The notes below the pieces were generated by a model. That model was not told the origin of the DNA. It was given only the letters and a program-made list of their open reading frames with translations, and did no database searches. From the NCBI GenBank assembly GCA_002724825.1, contig PBPU01000034.1, forward strand, positions 26,734-58,884: a DNA stretch of 32,151 nucleotides, given 5' to 3'. The translations under genes and the position numbers were made by a program. This document shows positions 1 to 9,207 of this stretch, piece by piece. The first letter of the stretch is position 1; each line of letters opens with the position of its first letter. The stretch comes from Acidimicrobiaceae bacterium. GTDB lineage: Bacteria; Actinomycetota; Acidimicrobiia; Acidimicrobiales; UBA8592.

Positions 1-968
1 TTACCCGCCTTGTGGATGGGTACACGAACAAGAGCAGATCGATTATTTCTGGCCCAACTTACATAAACCGGAGATTCATACCCCGACACCATTCTTTTAT
101 AGCTGTTAATAAGTTGATTTGTTACAGCCGTAAATTCTGGAGCGTGATGAAGAATGCCAGCCACAAATTTTCTAGCTATATCAGATAATCCAAGAACATC
201 TCCTGGATCATGGAACACATTAACATCCCCTTCAAACAAAGACATATGAGTATGCATGCCTGACCCCTGCCCCTCATCTATCGGTTTAGGCATAAATGTT
301 GCATGGATACCTTCGTCTAAAGCAATCTTCTTGACAACTAGGCGCAAGGTCATAATATTGTCGGCCATATCCAAAGTTTCGGTATAACGAAGGTCAATTT
401 CGTGTTGGCTAGCATTATCTTCATGAAACGAATATTCAATAGGAATTCCCATTGCTTCCAACATATGGAGGGTGCGGCGCCTCAACCCACTACCTAAATC
501 GAGCGTTGTTAAATCAAAGTATCCCGCATTATCCAATGGTTTTCGCTCACTTGCGTTATTGAAATAGAAAAATTCGATCTCTGGTGCAGTAAAGAACGTA
601 AATCCTTTGTCATGGGCAGCTTGTAAGTTTCGTCGAAGAACTTGACGGGGATCTCCTTGAAACGGTGAACCATCAAGATTTTTGATATCGCAAAAGATGC
701 GACCTGTTGGTTCGGAAGGATCTACCCATGGGAGTAGTTCAAAACTATTTGCATCAGGTACAGCTAAAACATCGCTTTCTTGCACCCTGCTGTATCCATC
801 TATTGCAGATCCGTCGAATTGGAGGCCTTCTTCGAAAGCGCCCTCAAGTTCAGCCGGAGAAATAGCAACAGATTTAAGTTTTCCCAAGACATCCGTAAAC
901 CAAAGACGGATAAGGCGGACTCCTCGTTCCTCCACAGTTCGTAGTACGTATTCTTTTTGTGGTTCCAT
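1..968 (-). CDS. glnA: Glutamine synthetase type I, partial (C-terminus beyond window start)
   Basis: Reverse-strand reading from ATG at 966-968 gives MEPQKEYVLRTVEERGVRLIRLWFTDVLGKLKSVAISPAELEGAFEEGLQFDGSAIDGYSRVQESDVLAVPD... and ...MPKPIDEGQGSGMHTHMSL..., typical GS-I motifs. The ORF runs off the window edge, so it is absent from the ORF track. Confidence 0.95.
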   Translation of the reverse strand, partial: MEPQKEYVLRTVEERGVRLIRLWFTDVLGKLKSVAISPAELEGAFEEGLQFDGSAIDGYSRVQESDVLAVPDANSFELLPWVDPSEPTGRIFCDIKNLDGSPFQGDPRQVLRRNLQAAHDKGFTFFTAPEIEFFYFNNASERKPLDNAGYFDLTTLDLGSGLRRRTLHMLEAMGIPIEYSFHEDNASQHEIDLRYTETLDMADNIMTLRLVVKKIALDEGIHATFMPKPIDEGQGSGMHTHMSLFEGDVNVFHDPGDVLGLSDIARKFVAGILHHAPEFTAVTNQLINSYKRMVSGYESPVYVSWARNNRSALVRVPIHKAG

Positions 969-1019
969 ATCCTATTTCTAACGACTAATTTCAGAAATAC
1001 TTTCTATTTGGGTAGCGAA

Positions 1020-1034
1020 TTAACACTCTGTTAA
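1020..1034. promoter_or_regulatory. Inverted repeat TTAACA-CTC-TGTTAA in the glnA/glnII divergent intergenic region; candidate operator
   Basis: Perfect 6-bp arms with 3-nt spacer between two divergent glutamine synthetase genes. Confidence 0.4.
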
Positions 1035-1134
1035 CATATCTCCGCAAAGCTGCAACTAGAGTTCAAAATGCACTAATGAAGTTAATGAGAGAAAAGACAC
1101 AGTAAAAATCTGTTTCTAGACTCTCCCAAAGACA

Positions 1135-2160
1135 ATGGAGAATATTGTGACATATCGGGCAGAGTATTTGTGGATTGATGGTACCGAACCAACAGCCGAA
1201 ATTAGATCCAAGACGAAAATACTAGCTGATGGAGACGAACCAGGCATCTGGGGTTATGACGGATCTTCTACCAATCAGGCTACAGGCGACAATTCTGATG
1301 TTGTTCTAAAACCCGTTTTTCAATGCCCCGACCCAATTCGCGGCGGTGACAACATACTTGTGATGTGTGAAACATTTCTAACTGATCAGGAAACTCCTCA
1401 CCCGACCAATACAAGAGCACTTGCACGGGCAGCTGAAGAAAAATACGGAGATCAAGATCCTTGGTTCGGGCTCGAGCAAGAATACACAATGATTGATCCA
1501 GACACCGGATGGCCTGCAGGATTTCCACCAAACGGCTTCCCAGCCCCGCAAGGGCCATACTATTGCGGAGTTGGCGCTCTAAAAATACATGGCCGTGCAG
1601 CTGTCGAACAACATACCACTTTGTGTATCGAAGCTGGTCTTAAAATTTCAGGAACAAATGCAGAAGTTATGCCTGGTCAATGGGAATTCCAGATCGGCCC
1701 TGCAGGAACTGTAGAAGTAGGAGATCATCTATGGATAGCTCGCTATTTGCTCTATCGGGTGGGTGAGGAGCATAACGTTGAAATCAGCATAGAAGCCAAG
1801 CCCATGAAAGGGGATTGGAATGGCGCTGGTATGCATACCAACTTCTCAACATCAGCTATGAGGGAAGGTTTCGAAGCGATCACAGCAGCATGTGAATCCC
1901 TAGGAGCTCCTGGAGTTCCTGAAAAACATCTCGCTGGATATGGAGTAGGTATCGAAGATCGCCTAACAGGAGAACACGAAACTCAGCGATATGACCAGTT
2001 CAGTTACGGCGTATCAGATCGTGGAGCTTCTATCCGTATACCCTGGCAGGTTTCACAAGCTCAAAAAGGTTACATAGAGGACCGTCGGCCTAATGCCAAC
2101 GCTGACCCTTACGTTGTTGCTGCCCTCATGACTGAAACAGTAGGCGCTGCATTAGCCTAA
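1135..2160 (+). CDS. glnII: Glutamine synthetase type II (eukaryotic-like, GlnII family)
   Basis: 341 aa; WGYDGSSTNQATGDNSDVVLKP, WFGLEQEYTM, NAEVMPGQWEFQIGP, GDWNGAGMHTNFST and NANADPYVVAALM are GS-II signatures. Confidence 0.93.
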   Translation: MENIVTYRAEYLWIDGTEPTAEIRSKTKILADGDEPGIWGYDGSSTNQATGDNSDVVLKPVFQCPDPIRGGDNILVMCETFLTDQETPHPTNTRALARAAEEKYGDQDPWFGLEQEYTMIDPDTGWPAGFPPNGFPAPQGPYYCGVGALKIHGRAAVEQHTTLCIEAGLKISGTNAEVMPGQWEFQIGPAGTVEVGDHLWIARYLLYRVGEEHNVEISIEAKPMKGDWNGAGMHTNFSTSAMREGFEAITAACESLGAPGVPEKHLAGYGVGIEDRLTGEHETQRYDQFSYGVSDRGASIRIPWQVSQAQKGYIEDRRPNANADPYVVAALMTETVGAALA

Positions 2161-2186
2161 GCTTCTTTTGTTAAGCAGAAACTCCG

Positions 2187-2600
2187 TCAGATAAAACGAA
2201 GATCACTCTCTGAATCAATGCTGCGATAGTAGCAGCTAGATCGGGCAACCCCATCCTCGTTTTTTGTATGGCATGCTCCTTCGCCTTGAGGACGAACAAG
2301 ATATAGAAGAGAGTTTTGCTCACAATTCACTCGGACCTCAACAAGAGATAGTGTGTCCCCTGAAGTAGCCCCTTTATGCCATATCTCATTTCTAGAGGTA
2401 CTAAAAAAAACGGCTTCTTTCCGCTTTAAGGTTTCACGTAATGCTTCTTCATTTGCATACGCAACAATAAGTACTTCACCTGAATCGCTATCTTGAACCA
2501 CAACTGGAAGAACAGGATGTCCTGCACTCCCTATTTGGTTAAGTTTAGAAAAATCAAGAGAGAGTACGGTTCCCTTTTCAAGGTCTTCATGGTTATCCAC
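2187..2600 (-). CDS. hisI: Phosphoribosyl-AMP cyclohydrolase
   Basis: 137 aa; VLIVAYANEEALRETL, AVFFSTSRNEIWHKGATSGDTL, GEGACHT match the HisI core. Confidence 0.92.
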   Translation of the reverse strand: MDNHEDLEKGTVLSLDFSKLNQIGSAGHPVLPVVVQDSDSGEVLIVAYANEEALRETLKRKEAVFFSTSRNEIWHKGATSGDTLSLVEVRVNCEQNSLLYLVRPQGEGACHTKNEDGVARSSCYYRSIDSESDLRFI

Positions 2601-2749
2601 TTCTTAAGATTACCTAAATAAGAAACCATAGTGAGAAAATTAATCCGAATTCACCCAAAACTGATCTCAAACCATCTTTATTTCACCGTTTTTATAACTT
2701 CTCTGCATCTAAATTCTCAGGAGACCCACAATCGTCCTAACCTGCAGAT

Positions 2750-4456
2750 ATGGACTCTTTACGGATAGCTGTATGTCAATTGAATTTACATGTGGGTGAT
2801 TTAGATGGGAACAAAGAAAAGATCATCACTGCATACAAGCAAGCAGAGTCAGCAACAGCAGATATTGCGATATTCCCAGAGCTAGCAGTCTGCGGATATC
2901 CACATGAAGATCTTCTATTAAAATCTGCTTTTGTCGAAGAAGTGCAAAAAACCCTCGAAACAATCTCTAGAGAAATTAACTCATGTGTCGCAGTTATCGG
3001 ATTTGTCTCCGGCGAGGAGGCAGCTGCCGATCCGGTTAGAAGGACATCTAACTCCGCTGCAATATGCGCGAATGGGCAAATCTATGGAATTTATAACAAA
3101 AGAGCGCTTCCAGATTATGGGGTATTTGATGAAGAACGATATTTCTCTCCTGGGAAAGGGAAAGCCCCAATATTTGAGATCAATGGAGTAAACGTCGGAG
3201 TAACTATCTGTGAGGACCTATGGCTTCCGAATGGTGTAATTGATGAACTAGCTACGAATGGAGCTCAAATAGTTCTCAATCTAAATGCATCACCTTATGA
3301 GCTGGGAAAAATACAAACTCGGTTAAAAGTCCTTCAACAACGCATACAGGAAGCAAAAATTCCAATCGTGTATGTAAATCAGGTGGGTGGCCAAGATGAA
3401 CTCATTTTCGACGGTGGATCAATGGTGATAGCAGCAGATGGCAACGTACTCAGCAACGCACCTCAATTTGAAGAAACCGTCATCATTGCTGATATTGAAC
3501 CCACAACAAAAACTTCGGACGAAGCTGATATCAAAATACCCCTAGATTCTAAAGAATACGATCCTCCTCAAAGTCAGCTAAAACATGCTCTCTTTCAACC
3601 TCTCGAACCATTGTCTGAAATATGGAAAGCTTTGTGTCTCGCTACCAGTGACTACCTCAGAAAGAATAACTTTACTGACGTTGTTATTGGACTGTCAGGA
3701 GGAATAGATTCAGCAATCGTCGCTACAATCGCCGCTGATGCATTAGGACCTGAACATGTCCACACGGTCGCGCTTCCATCACGTTTTTCCAGCACACACT
3801 CCATCGAGGACGCTGCCTCATTAGCAGCAAATTTAGGGTGTGACCACAGAGTCATTCCAATTGAACAAACCCACGAAGCCTTTCTACGTACTCTCTCAGA
3901 ATCTTTCACTGGCATTTCTGAAGATACAACTGAAGAGAATCTACAGTCTCGGATACGCGGCACTCTTCTCATGGCATTATCAAACAAATTTTCATGGCTA
4001 GTACTAACTACAGGAAATAAAAGCGAACTCGCCGTAGGATACTCAACACTCTATGGTGATACAGCAGGAGCCTTCGCAGTGATTAAGGACTTGTGGAAAA
4101 CACAAGTATACGACCTTGCCAAATGGAAAAACTTCACAGCTGGGAAAGAAGTCATCCCAAATTCAATTATCGAAAAACCCCCTTCCGCTGAGTTACGGCC
4201 AGATCAACTCGATGAAGATTCACTTCCCCCATATGAAATCTTAGATAAATTACTCCGAGACATTATTGAGAAAGATAAGGTCATCAATCAACTGATCCAA
4301 GAAGGCTATGACCCCAACATGGTAAAACATGTCGCCAGTTTAGTTGACTTAGCAGAGTATAAAAGAAGGCAAAGTCCAGTAGGGCCAAAAATCTCTCCAA
4401 AAGCATTCGGTCGAGATAGAAGAATCCCAATCATCAATGCATACAACCGAAACTAA
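2750..4456 (+). CDS. nadE: Glutamine-dependent NAD+ synthetase
   Basis: 568 aa; N-terminal carbon-nitrogen hydrolase (FPELAVCGYPHEDLL, CEDLW) plus C-terminal NAD synthase (GLSGGIDSAIVA, TTGNKSELAVGYSTLYGD). Confidence 0.95.
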   Translation: MDSLRIAVCQLNLHVGDLDGNKEKIITAYKQAESATADIAIFPELAVCGYPHEDLLLKSAFVEEVQKTLETISREINSCVAVIGFVSGEEAAADPVRRTSNSAAICANGQIYGIYNKRALPDYGVFDEERYFSPGKGKAPIFEINGVNVGVTICEDLWLPNGVIDELATNGAQIVLNLNASPYELGKIQTRLKVLQQRIQEAKIPIVYVNQVGGQDELIFDGGSMVIAADGNVLSNAPQFEETVIIADIEPTTKTSDEADIKIPLDSKEYDPPQSQLKHALFQPLEPLSEIWKALCLATSDYLRKNNFTDVVIGLSGGIDSAIVATIAADALGPEHVHTVALPSRFSSTHSIEDAASLAANLGCDHRVIPIEQTHEAFLRTLSESFTGISEDTTEENLQSRIRGTLLMALSNKFSWLVLTTGNKSELAVGYSTLYGDTAGAFAVIKDLWKTQVYDLAKWKNFTAGKEVIPNSIIEKPPSAELRPDQLDEDSLPPYEILDKLLRDIIEKDKVINQLIQEGYDPNMVKHVASLVDLAEYKRRQSPVGPKISPKAFGRDRRIPIINAYNRN

Positions 4457-4645
4457 TGCAAAATAGATATTCGATTCAAACGATTAGCACTTAGATAGAA
4501 CTTCAAGCAGTTAATAAAAAAATTTTTTATAAACAATAAAGATATCGTCAAAATTTGGTAGGCACGGTGCGATCATCTCGGTAGGGTAAAGCTTGCGGAG
4601 CGTGGTGCATTAAAGAAGTACCACATGTATTGAAAAGAGCGTACC

Positions 4646-5581
4646 TTGCCTAAAGAGCGAGTCGAGCGAGATGAAGAAGACCTCGTAAGGTTATATCTCA
4701 CCGATATTGGACAATATCCGCTTTTGACAAAGGACGACGAAGTCCGGCTGGCCCAAGCTATTGAAAAGGGAGTTGAAGCCAGACAGAAACTTGAATCATC
4801 AGAAGAAGTTTCCGCAGTTGAAAAACGGGACCTTAAACGAAACGCACGCAACGGTGAAAAAGCTGAACGTCAATTCGTTCAATCAAATCTTCGACTGGTC
4901 GTTTCTATAGCAAAGAAATATCAAGCTTCAGGTCTCCCTCTTCTTGACTTGATCCAAGAAGGAAACCTCGGACTCATGCACGCAGTCGAGAAATTCGACT
5001 GGCGTAAAGGTTTCAAATTCTCTACATACGCGACTTGGTGGATACGACAAGCCATAACCCGTGGAATAGCTAACACTGGACGGACTATCAGGCTTCCAGT
5101 CCATGCCGGAGATACCCTTGCTAGATTACAAAAAGCCCGATCAAGGCTTGAACTCAAATATGGACGACCTGCAACGCTGACTGAATTAGCTGCTGATGTC
5201 GAAATGCCGGAGGATAAAGTAATCGAAGCGTTGCGCTTTGCAAGTGAACCAATGAGCCTCTCTGAACCACTCCGCGAAGATGGCGATGCTGAATTAGGGG
5301 ATGTTGTAGAAGATCGCGGAGCTGCGTCTCCATTCGAAGTGGCCGCCACCTCGTTACTTCCAGACGAAATTGCACGCCTGTTGGCTCCGCTGGATGAACG
5401 CGAACGTGAAATTCTCAAACTACGTTTCGGGCTTGACCGAGGAGAACCAAGAACCCTCGAAGAGGTAGGTGAATATTTCAACCTAACTCGTGAACGTATA
5501 CGTCAGATTGAAGCTCGTGCAATGTCAAAACTTCGTCATCCAAGTAGCGACACAGGAGCACGTGACCTCCTAGCTGTCTAG
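4646..5581 (+). CDS. RNA polymerase sigma-70 family factor (RpoD/SigA- or SigB-like)
   Basis: 311 aa with a TTG start; DLVRLYLTDIGQYPLLT (1.2), FVQSNLRLVVSIAKKY...GLPLLDLIQEGNLGLMHAVEKFDWRKGFKFSTYATWWIRQAI (2.x), region 4 LTRERIRQIEARAMSKLRHP. Confidence 0.93.
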   Translation: MPKERVERDEEDLVRLYLTDIGQYPLLTKDDEVRLAQAIEKGVEARQKLESSEEVSAVEKRDLKRNARNGEKAERQFVQSNLRLVVSIAKKYQASGLPLLDLIQEGNLGLMHAVEKFDWRKGFKFSTYATWWIRQAITRGIANTGRTIRLPVHAGDTLARLQKARSRLELKYGRPATLTELAADVEMPEDKVIEALRFASEPMSLSEPLREDGDAELGDVVEDRGAASPFEVAATSLLPDEIARLLAPLDEREREILKLRFGLDRGEPRTLEEVGEYFNLTRERIRQIEARAMSKLRHPSSDTGARDLLAV

Positions 5582-5595
5582 ATCACTAGACATTG

Positions 5596-5688
5596 CGGAG
5601 GTGGACGGGAATCGAACCCGCCGGACGAGGATCACTCGTCCCACCCGCTTTGAAGGCGGGGGAGCCCACCAGGTACTCGGACACCTCC
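5596..5688 (-). tRNA. selC: tRNA-Sec (anticodon UCA)
   Basis: Reverse strand: GGAGGTGT CC GAGTAC CTGGT GGGCTC C CCCGC CTTCAAA GCGGG T GGACGAG TGATC CTCGTCC G GCGGG TTCGATT CCCGT CCACCTCC G. Loop CTTCAAA gives UCA; 6-bp-type D stem, perfect 7-bp variable arm, 8+5 acceptor/T layout (one mismatch at acceptor pair 8), discriminator G. Confidence 0.93.
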
Positions 5689-5805
5689 TTGGATATCTCA
5701 CCAGTAGTCATTATTACCAAACTTTTCTAAGAAAGCGATTCCCAGCAACTTTCCAAACAAACCACTTTTCCGGGACAGTCAGTCACTGGAGGCTCTAGGG
5801 AAGAA

Positions 5806-5892
5806 TTAATCGTGGTTACTTTTTTTGTCCGTAACTTTTTTAACAATGAGATATGTGACCACAGCTGCAACGAGAAAAACAACGATAACCAT
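5806..5892 (-). CDS. Possible 28-aa single-TM micropeptide
   Basis: ATG at 5890-5892 to TAA: MVIVVFLVAAVVTYLIVKKVTDKKSNHD; hydrophobic helix plus basic tail. No clear Shine-Dalgarno. Confidence 0.3.
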   Translation of the reverse strand: MVIVVFLVAAVVTYLIVKKVTDKKSNHD

Positions 5893-5918
5893 TTAAAGAA
5901 CTATAGCTTGTTAAATTC

Positions 5919-6494
5919 TTAAGGGAATTTAATCGCCACTTGCAAAGAAACTATCGCCGGTTTTTCTGGGGGTTCAGAAAAACCAACATTAATCGGTTGA
6001 GAGAATCTCTGAGGAGGACCTAAAGAAATTCCATCTACATTGGCATGCCCATCTTTAACCCAACGCCACTGTCTTGCCTGATACCACTCAGAAACACCTC
6101 GAGAGCTGGTACCAAAAGTTTCCACCCCCATCAGAGTTTTAGCCAACGGTCTCTCAATAAACTTAGTAAACAAAAGAGGGCGTGAAAATGGAATAACGCG
6201 GGCCATTCCGCCCGACAAGTAAAGATCCAAACCTAATCCCTCAACAGTAGTCTCTCGGCCATCAGACTCTGTTTGGAGATTCCCTACTCGGATGTCATCA
6301 AAGTTGTAAATAGAAGTAACAAAATCAGCTATTTCTTGACTACCAGCTAATAGAACTCTTTGCCCATCTGGGGTGCCCCACATAACATCACCAAACGGGC
6401 CGATAGGTGATCGCTCCCAATGACCAACTACAAACCTATTACCATCGGCAAAACCTGCCGAACTAATCGACCCTCTAATCCGAATGAGCTCCAC
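5919..6494 (-). CDS. Hypothetical protein
   Basis: 191-aa ORF filling the gap, ATG start, no competing ORF; no family confidently recognised. Confidence 0.7.
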   Translation of the reverse strand: MELIRIRGSISSAGFADGNRFVVGHWERSPIGPFGDVMWGTPDGQRVLLAGSQEIADFVTSIYNFDDIRVGNLQTESDGRETTVEGLGLDLYLSGGMARVIPFSRPLLFTKFIERPLAKTLMGVETFGTSSRGVSEWYQARQWRWVKDGHANVDGISLGPPQRFSQPINVGFSEPPEKPAIVSLQVAIKFP

Positions 6495-6557
6495 GTACTA
6501 TAAAGTAGAGGCCAATCAATATCCGCGCCCACTTACTTGCTGGTATTCTCAAAACCG

Positions 6558-7658
6558 ATGTCTGATCAACTAGAACCAAAGCGCACTTCACGAGACCTTA
6601 ACGAGATACAAGAGTTATTGGAACAATGGATAAAGGAGAGGATTGGTGACTCAGAAGCTACAATCTCCGACCTCCGAAGACCATCAGGATCAGGGATGTC
6701 TAGCGAGACTCTGCTTTTCAATGCAAAAGCAAAGAACACAAATCACAATACTGAATACTCCCTAGTAGCTCGCCTCGCACCAACTCCAGCAGATATTCCT
6801 GTTTTCCAAAAATATGACCTTGATCTTCAAGTCCGCATAATGAAAATTGTTCAAGAAAGAACTTCAATCCCGATCCCAAATGTTCTCTGGTTGGAAATTG
6901 ACCCTACTGTGCTTGGGGTTCCATTCTTTGTTATGGAACACGTGGATGGAAGAGTCCCACCTGACATTCCCCCATATGTATTTGGAGGGTGGATTTTAGA
7001 AACTTCTCTAGAAAACCAGAAAATCTTAGAGCATCAATCGGTCGGAATAATTAGTCAACTTTCCAAAATAGACCTTAAGGATATTGACACTAACTTTCTC
7101 GAATTCGAAGACGAAGGCAATAGTCACCTACGAAGACATTTTTCGGCCCAACGAAATTATTACCAGTGGGTTATCGGCGATAAGAGAAAACATCCCGTAA
7201 TCGAACATGCTTTTACATGGCTTGAACAGAATTGGCCTGAAGAAAGCGCAACAGTTCTCAGTTGGGGCGATGCAAGAATAGGAAATATCATGTTCAATAA
7301 TGACTCCTTTGTCCCAGCCGCCGTTCTTGACTGGGAAATGGCGGGCCTTGCACCAGTAGAAGTAGATCTAGGCTGGCTTGTCTTCCTTCATAGTTTTTTT
7401 CAAGATATCGCTCAAACGTATGAATTTCCTGGCTTACCTGACTTTATGCTGCCTGAAACAGTTAGAGAAATTTTCCGAGACCAAACCGGCCACTTGCCGC
7501 AAGACCTCCACTGGTTCATGGTTTATGCGGGGTTACGCCACGCAATAATTATGAGCAGGATCAATGACAGATCTGTACATTTTGAACAAGCAGCTTGGAC
7601 AAAAGACGTTGATGAAGTAATCCCTCATCGCAATCTCCTATGGACTTTGATGGAGTAA
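6558..7658 (+). CDS. Phosphotransferase family protein (APH/choline kinase-like fold)
   Basis: VPFFVMEHVDGRVPPDIPP; LSWGDARIGNIMFNN (catalytic loop); AAVLDWEMAGLAPVEVDLGWLVF (Mg-binding D). Internal ATG 6558 preferred to the TTG at 6537. Confidence 0.88.
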   Translation: MSDQLEPKRTSRDLNEIQELLEQWIKERIGDSEATISDLRRPSGSGMSSETLLFNAKAKNTNHNTEYSLVARLAPTPADIPVFQKYDLDLQVRIMKIVQERTSIPIPNVLWLEIDPTVLGVPFFVMEHVDGRVPPDIPPYVFGGWILETSLENQKILEHQSVGIISQLSKIDLKDIDTNFLEFEDEGNSHLRRHFSAQRNYYQWVIGDKRKHPVIEHAFTWLEQNWPEESATVLSWGDARIGNIMFNNDSFVPAAVLDWEMAGLAPVEVDLGWLVFLHSFFQDIAQTYEFPGLPDFMLPETVREIFRDQTGHLPQDLHWFMVYAGLRHAIIMSRINDRSVHFEQAAWTKDVDEVIPHRNLLWTLME

Positions 7659-7753
7659 TTCAAATTAAGGATACAAAGAACGAGTTACTAGCAGAAATGA
7701 GTCTTCTTTTCGCTCAACAAGCGGCTGGGTTCACAATCCCATAACCTATACAT

Positions 7754-8104
7754 ATGATGTTAACGCTGTCCCACTCAACCATAGGAAACTGGACAATCAT
7801 CCATGTCGCAGGTGAAGTTGATATGGCGACAGGCCCTCAACTACGGCAGGAAATTGTTCGTCACGTCAGCGAAGGAAATATCCACATAGTTATTGATTTA
7901 CAAAATGTCGACTTTATAGATTCGACCGGCCTGGGAATACTAGTAGGAGGAGTAAAAAGAGCGAGAAGCAATGGTGGTGATTTTAGGTGTTCAGGACTAT
8001 CGGGCAGCCTTCAGGAAGTTTTTTCCTTAACTGGATTAGATAGCGTCCTATTAAGCGTCGACCTGAATCAAGATCCAAGCACATGGGAACCGCTGAATGA
8101 ATAA
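7754..8104 (+). CDS. STAS-domain anti-sigma factor antagonist (RsbV/SpoIIAA-like)
   Basis: 116 aa; GEVDMATGPQLRQEI and VDFIDSTGLGILVGGVKRAR, with the phosphorylatable Ser in DSTGLG. Confidence 0.9.
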   Translation: MMLTLSHSTIGNWTIIHVAGEVDMATGPQLRQEIVRHVSEGNIHIVIDLQNVDFIDSTGLGILVGGVKRARSNGGDFRCSGLSGSLQEVFSLTGLDSVLLSVDLNQDPSTWEPLNE

Positions 8105-8543
8105 AGCAATAACTCTAGAAATTCCCTCACAAGTTGAGTATCTTTCACTAGTCCGAGCTGTTGTAGCCTCAGCTGCAAGTCTCGATCAGTCATTGGGCGA
8201 CCAACGAATTGATGACCTTCGACTTGCAGTCTCTGAAGCTACAACAAATGCGATCCGAGCACATGCAAGACTCGACTCAAATGAACGAATAACTATCCGA
8301 TTCGGAATAGATGGTGATCGCATAGAAGTAGAGGTTCAAGACCGCGGACCGGGGTTTGACCCGGAAACATTGGACCCAGCTGGACCGCTTACCGACACGG
8401 GCCGACTCGAGTACGAGGGAGGATTTGGCATCCCTCTGATGAAAATCCTCGCAGATGAAATAACAATTGAATCGGCAGATGAAGGAACAACCGTTAACCT
8501 AGTCGTCTACGTTTCCCCACCCTCAGAAAAATCAAATAATTAA
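8097..8543 (+). CDS. Anti-sigma regulatory factor, HATPase fold (RsbW/SpoIIAB-like)
   Basis: 148 aa; overlaps the STAS gene by 8 nt; N-box EATTNAIRAHA, G1 box QDRGPGFDP, GGFGIPLMKILADE. Confidence 0.88.
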   Translation: MNKAITLEIPSQVEYLSLVRAVVASAASLDQSLGDQRIDDLRLAVSEATTNAIRAHARLDSNERITIRFGIDGDRIEVEVQDRGPGFDPETLDPAGPLTDTGRLEYEGGFGIPLMKILADEITIESADEGTTVNLVVYVSPPSEKSNN

Positions 8544-8586
8544 ACCTAGACAACTTTTCTCTACACGGCTTTATTACCATCTAAGA

Positions 8587-9105
8587 ATGGAAAACCCTGA
8601 AAACGGTCCTGAAATGCTTCCAAAGCCAGATGAGTTACTAGCCCTTCATTCGATAGCGAAAAGACTGTTTGATACCCTTCAAAATTGGTTCGAAATCGAA
8701 CCAAAAGTAACCATCGACTTAACAGAAGTTGATTCGGCAGTTATTGAGCTGAGCTCACCTCACATGATAATCGCAATGGCAATGAGAAAACTTCAAGCGT
8801 TACATCTTATCTCTACACCTGGAGTCCTTACATCCACAGACATCGTTATAGCAATTGTAAATGATATAGACAGAGCTCTTCTACAGGCTCCAAGCATGTA
8901 CCTCGAACGTGAAGTTGATATGACCAATTGGGATGCAGCATTTGCAAAGATGGAAAAAGATGAAACCCATCCAGAAGATATCCCCACAGTTGCTTCAGAA
9001 CCTGACCCGGAAATAGAAGAATTCCAAGTACATCATGAAGCGCTTCACCACGCTGTTCATGCAGTGGTTGAAGCATCGAATGGAGAAATAAAATACTTCC
9101 AATAG
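8587..9105 (+). CDS. Hypothetical protein
   Basis: 172-aa acidic ORF, ATG start, co-directional with the RsbV/RsbW-like pair. Confidence 0.7.
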   Translation: MENPENGPEMLPKPDELLALHSIAKRLFDTLQNWFEIEPKVTIDLTEVDSAVIELSSPHMIIAMAMRKLQALHLISTPGVLTSTDIVIAIVNDIDRALLQAPSMYLEREVDMTNWDAAFAKMEKDETHPEDIPTVASEPDPEIEEFQVHHEALHHAVHAVVEASNGEIKYFQ

Positions 9106-9207
9106 CTAGAAGAGAGTTCCCTATTTCTTTTGACTTCGGATGAAGAAGTATTTTTATGCAAGCTCCCTCTAAAATAAGAAATTGAGCTCTATAGATTGAC
9201 TGGAGAA

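Noticed and set aside
4514-4530. ATAAAAAAATTTTTTAT hairpin between nadE and the sigma gene
   Set aside because: A pure A/T palindrome in an AT-rich spacer with no GC stem; not supportable as a terminator.
4921-5481. 186-aa minus-strand ORF opposite the sigma-70 gene
   Set aside because: Ser/Arg-rich shadow ORF antisense to an unambiguous sigma factor; same reasoning for 28360-28845 (opposite clpC), 3652-3987 (nadE) and 24778-25107 (lysS).
5601-5798. Plus-strand 65-aa ORF (MDGNRTRRTRITRPTRFEGG...)
   Set aside because: It lies over the antisense of the tRNA-Sec gene; the apparent protein is read through tRNA sequence.
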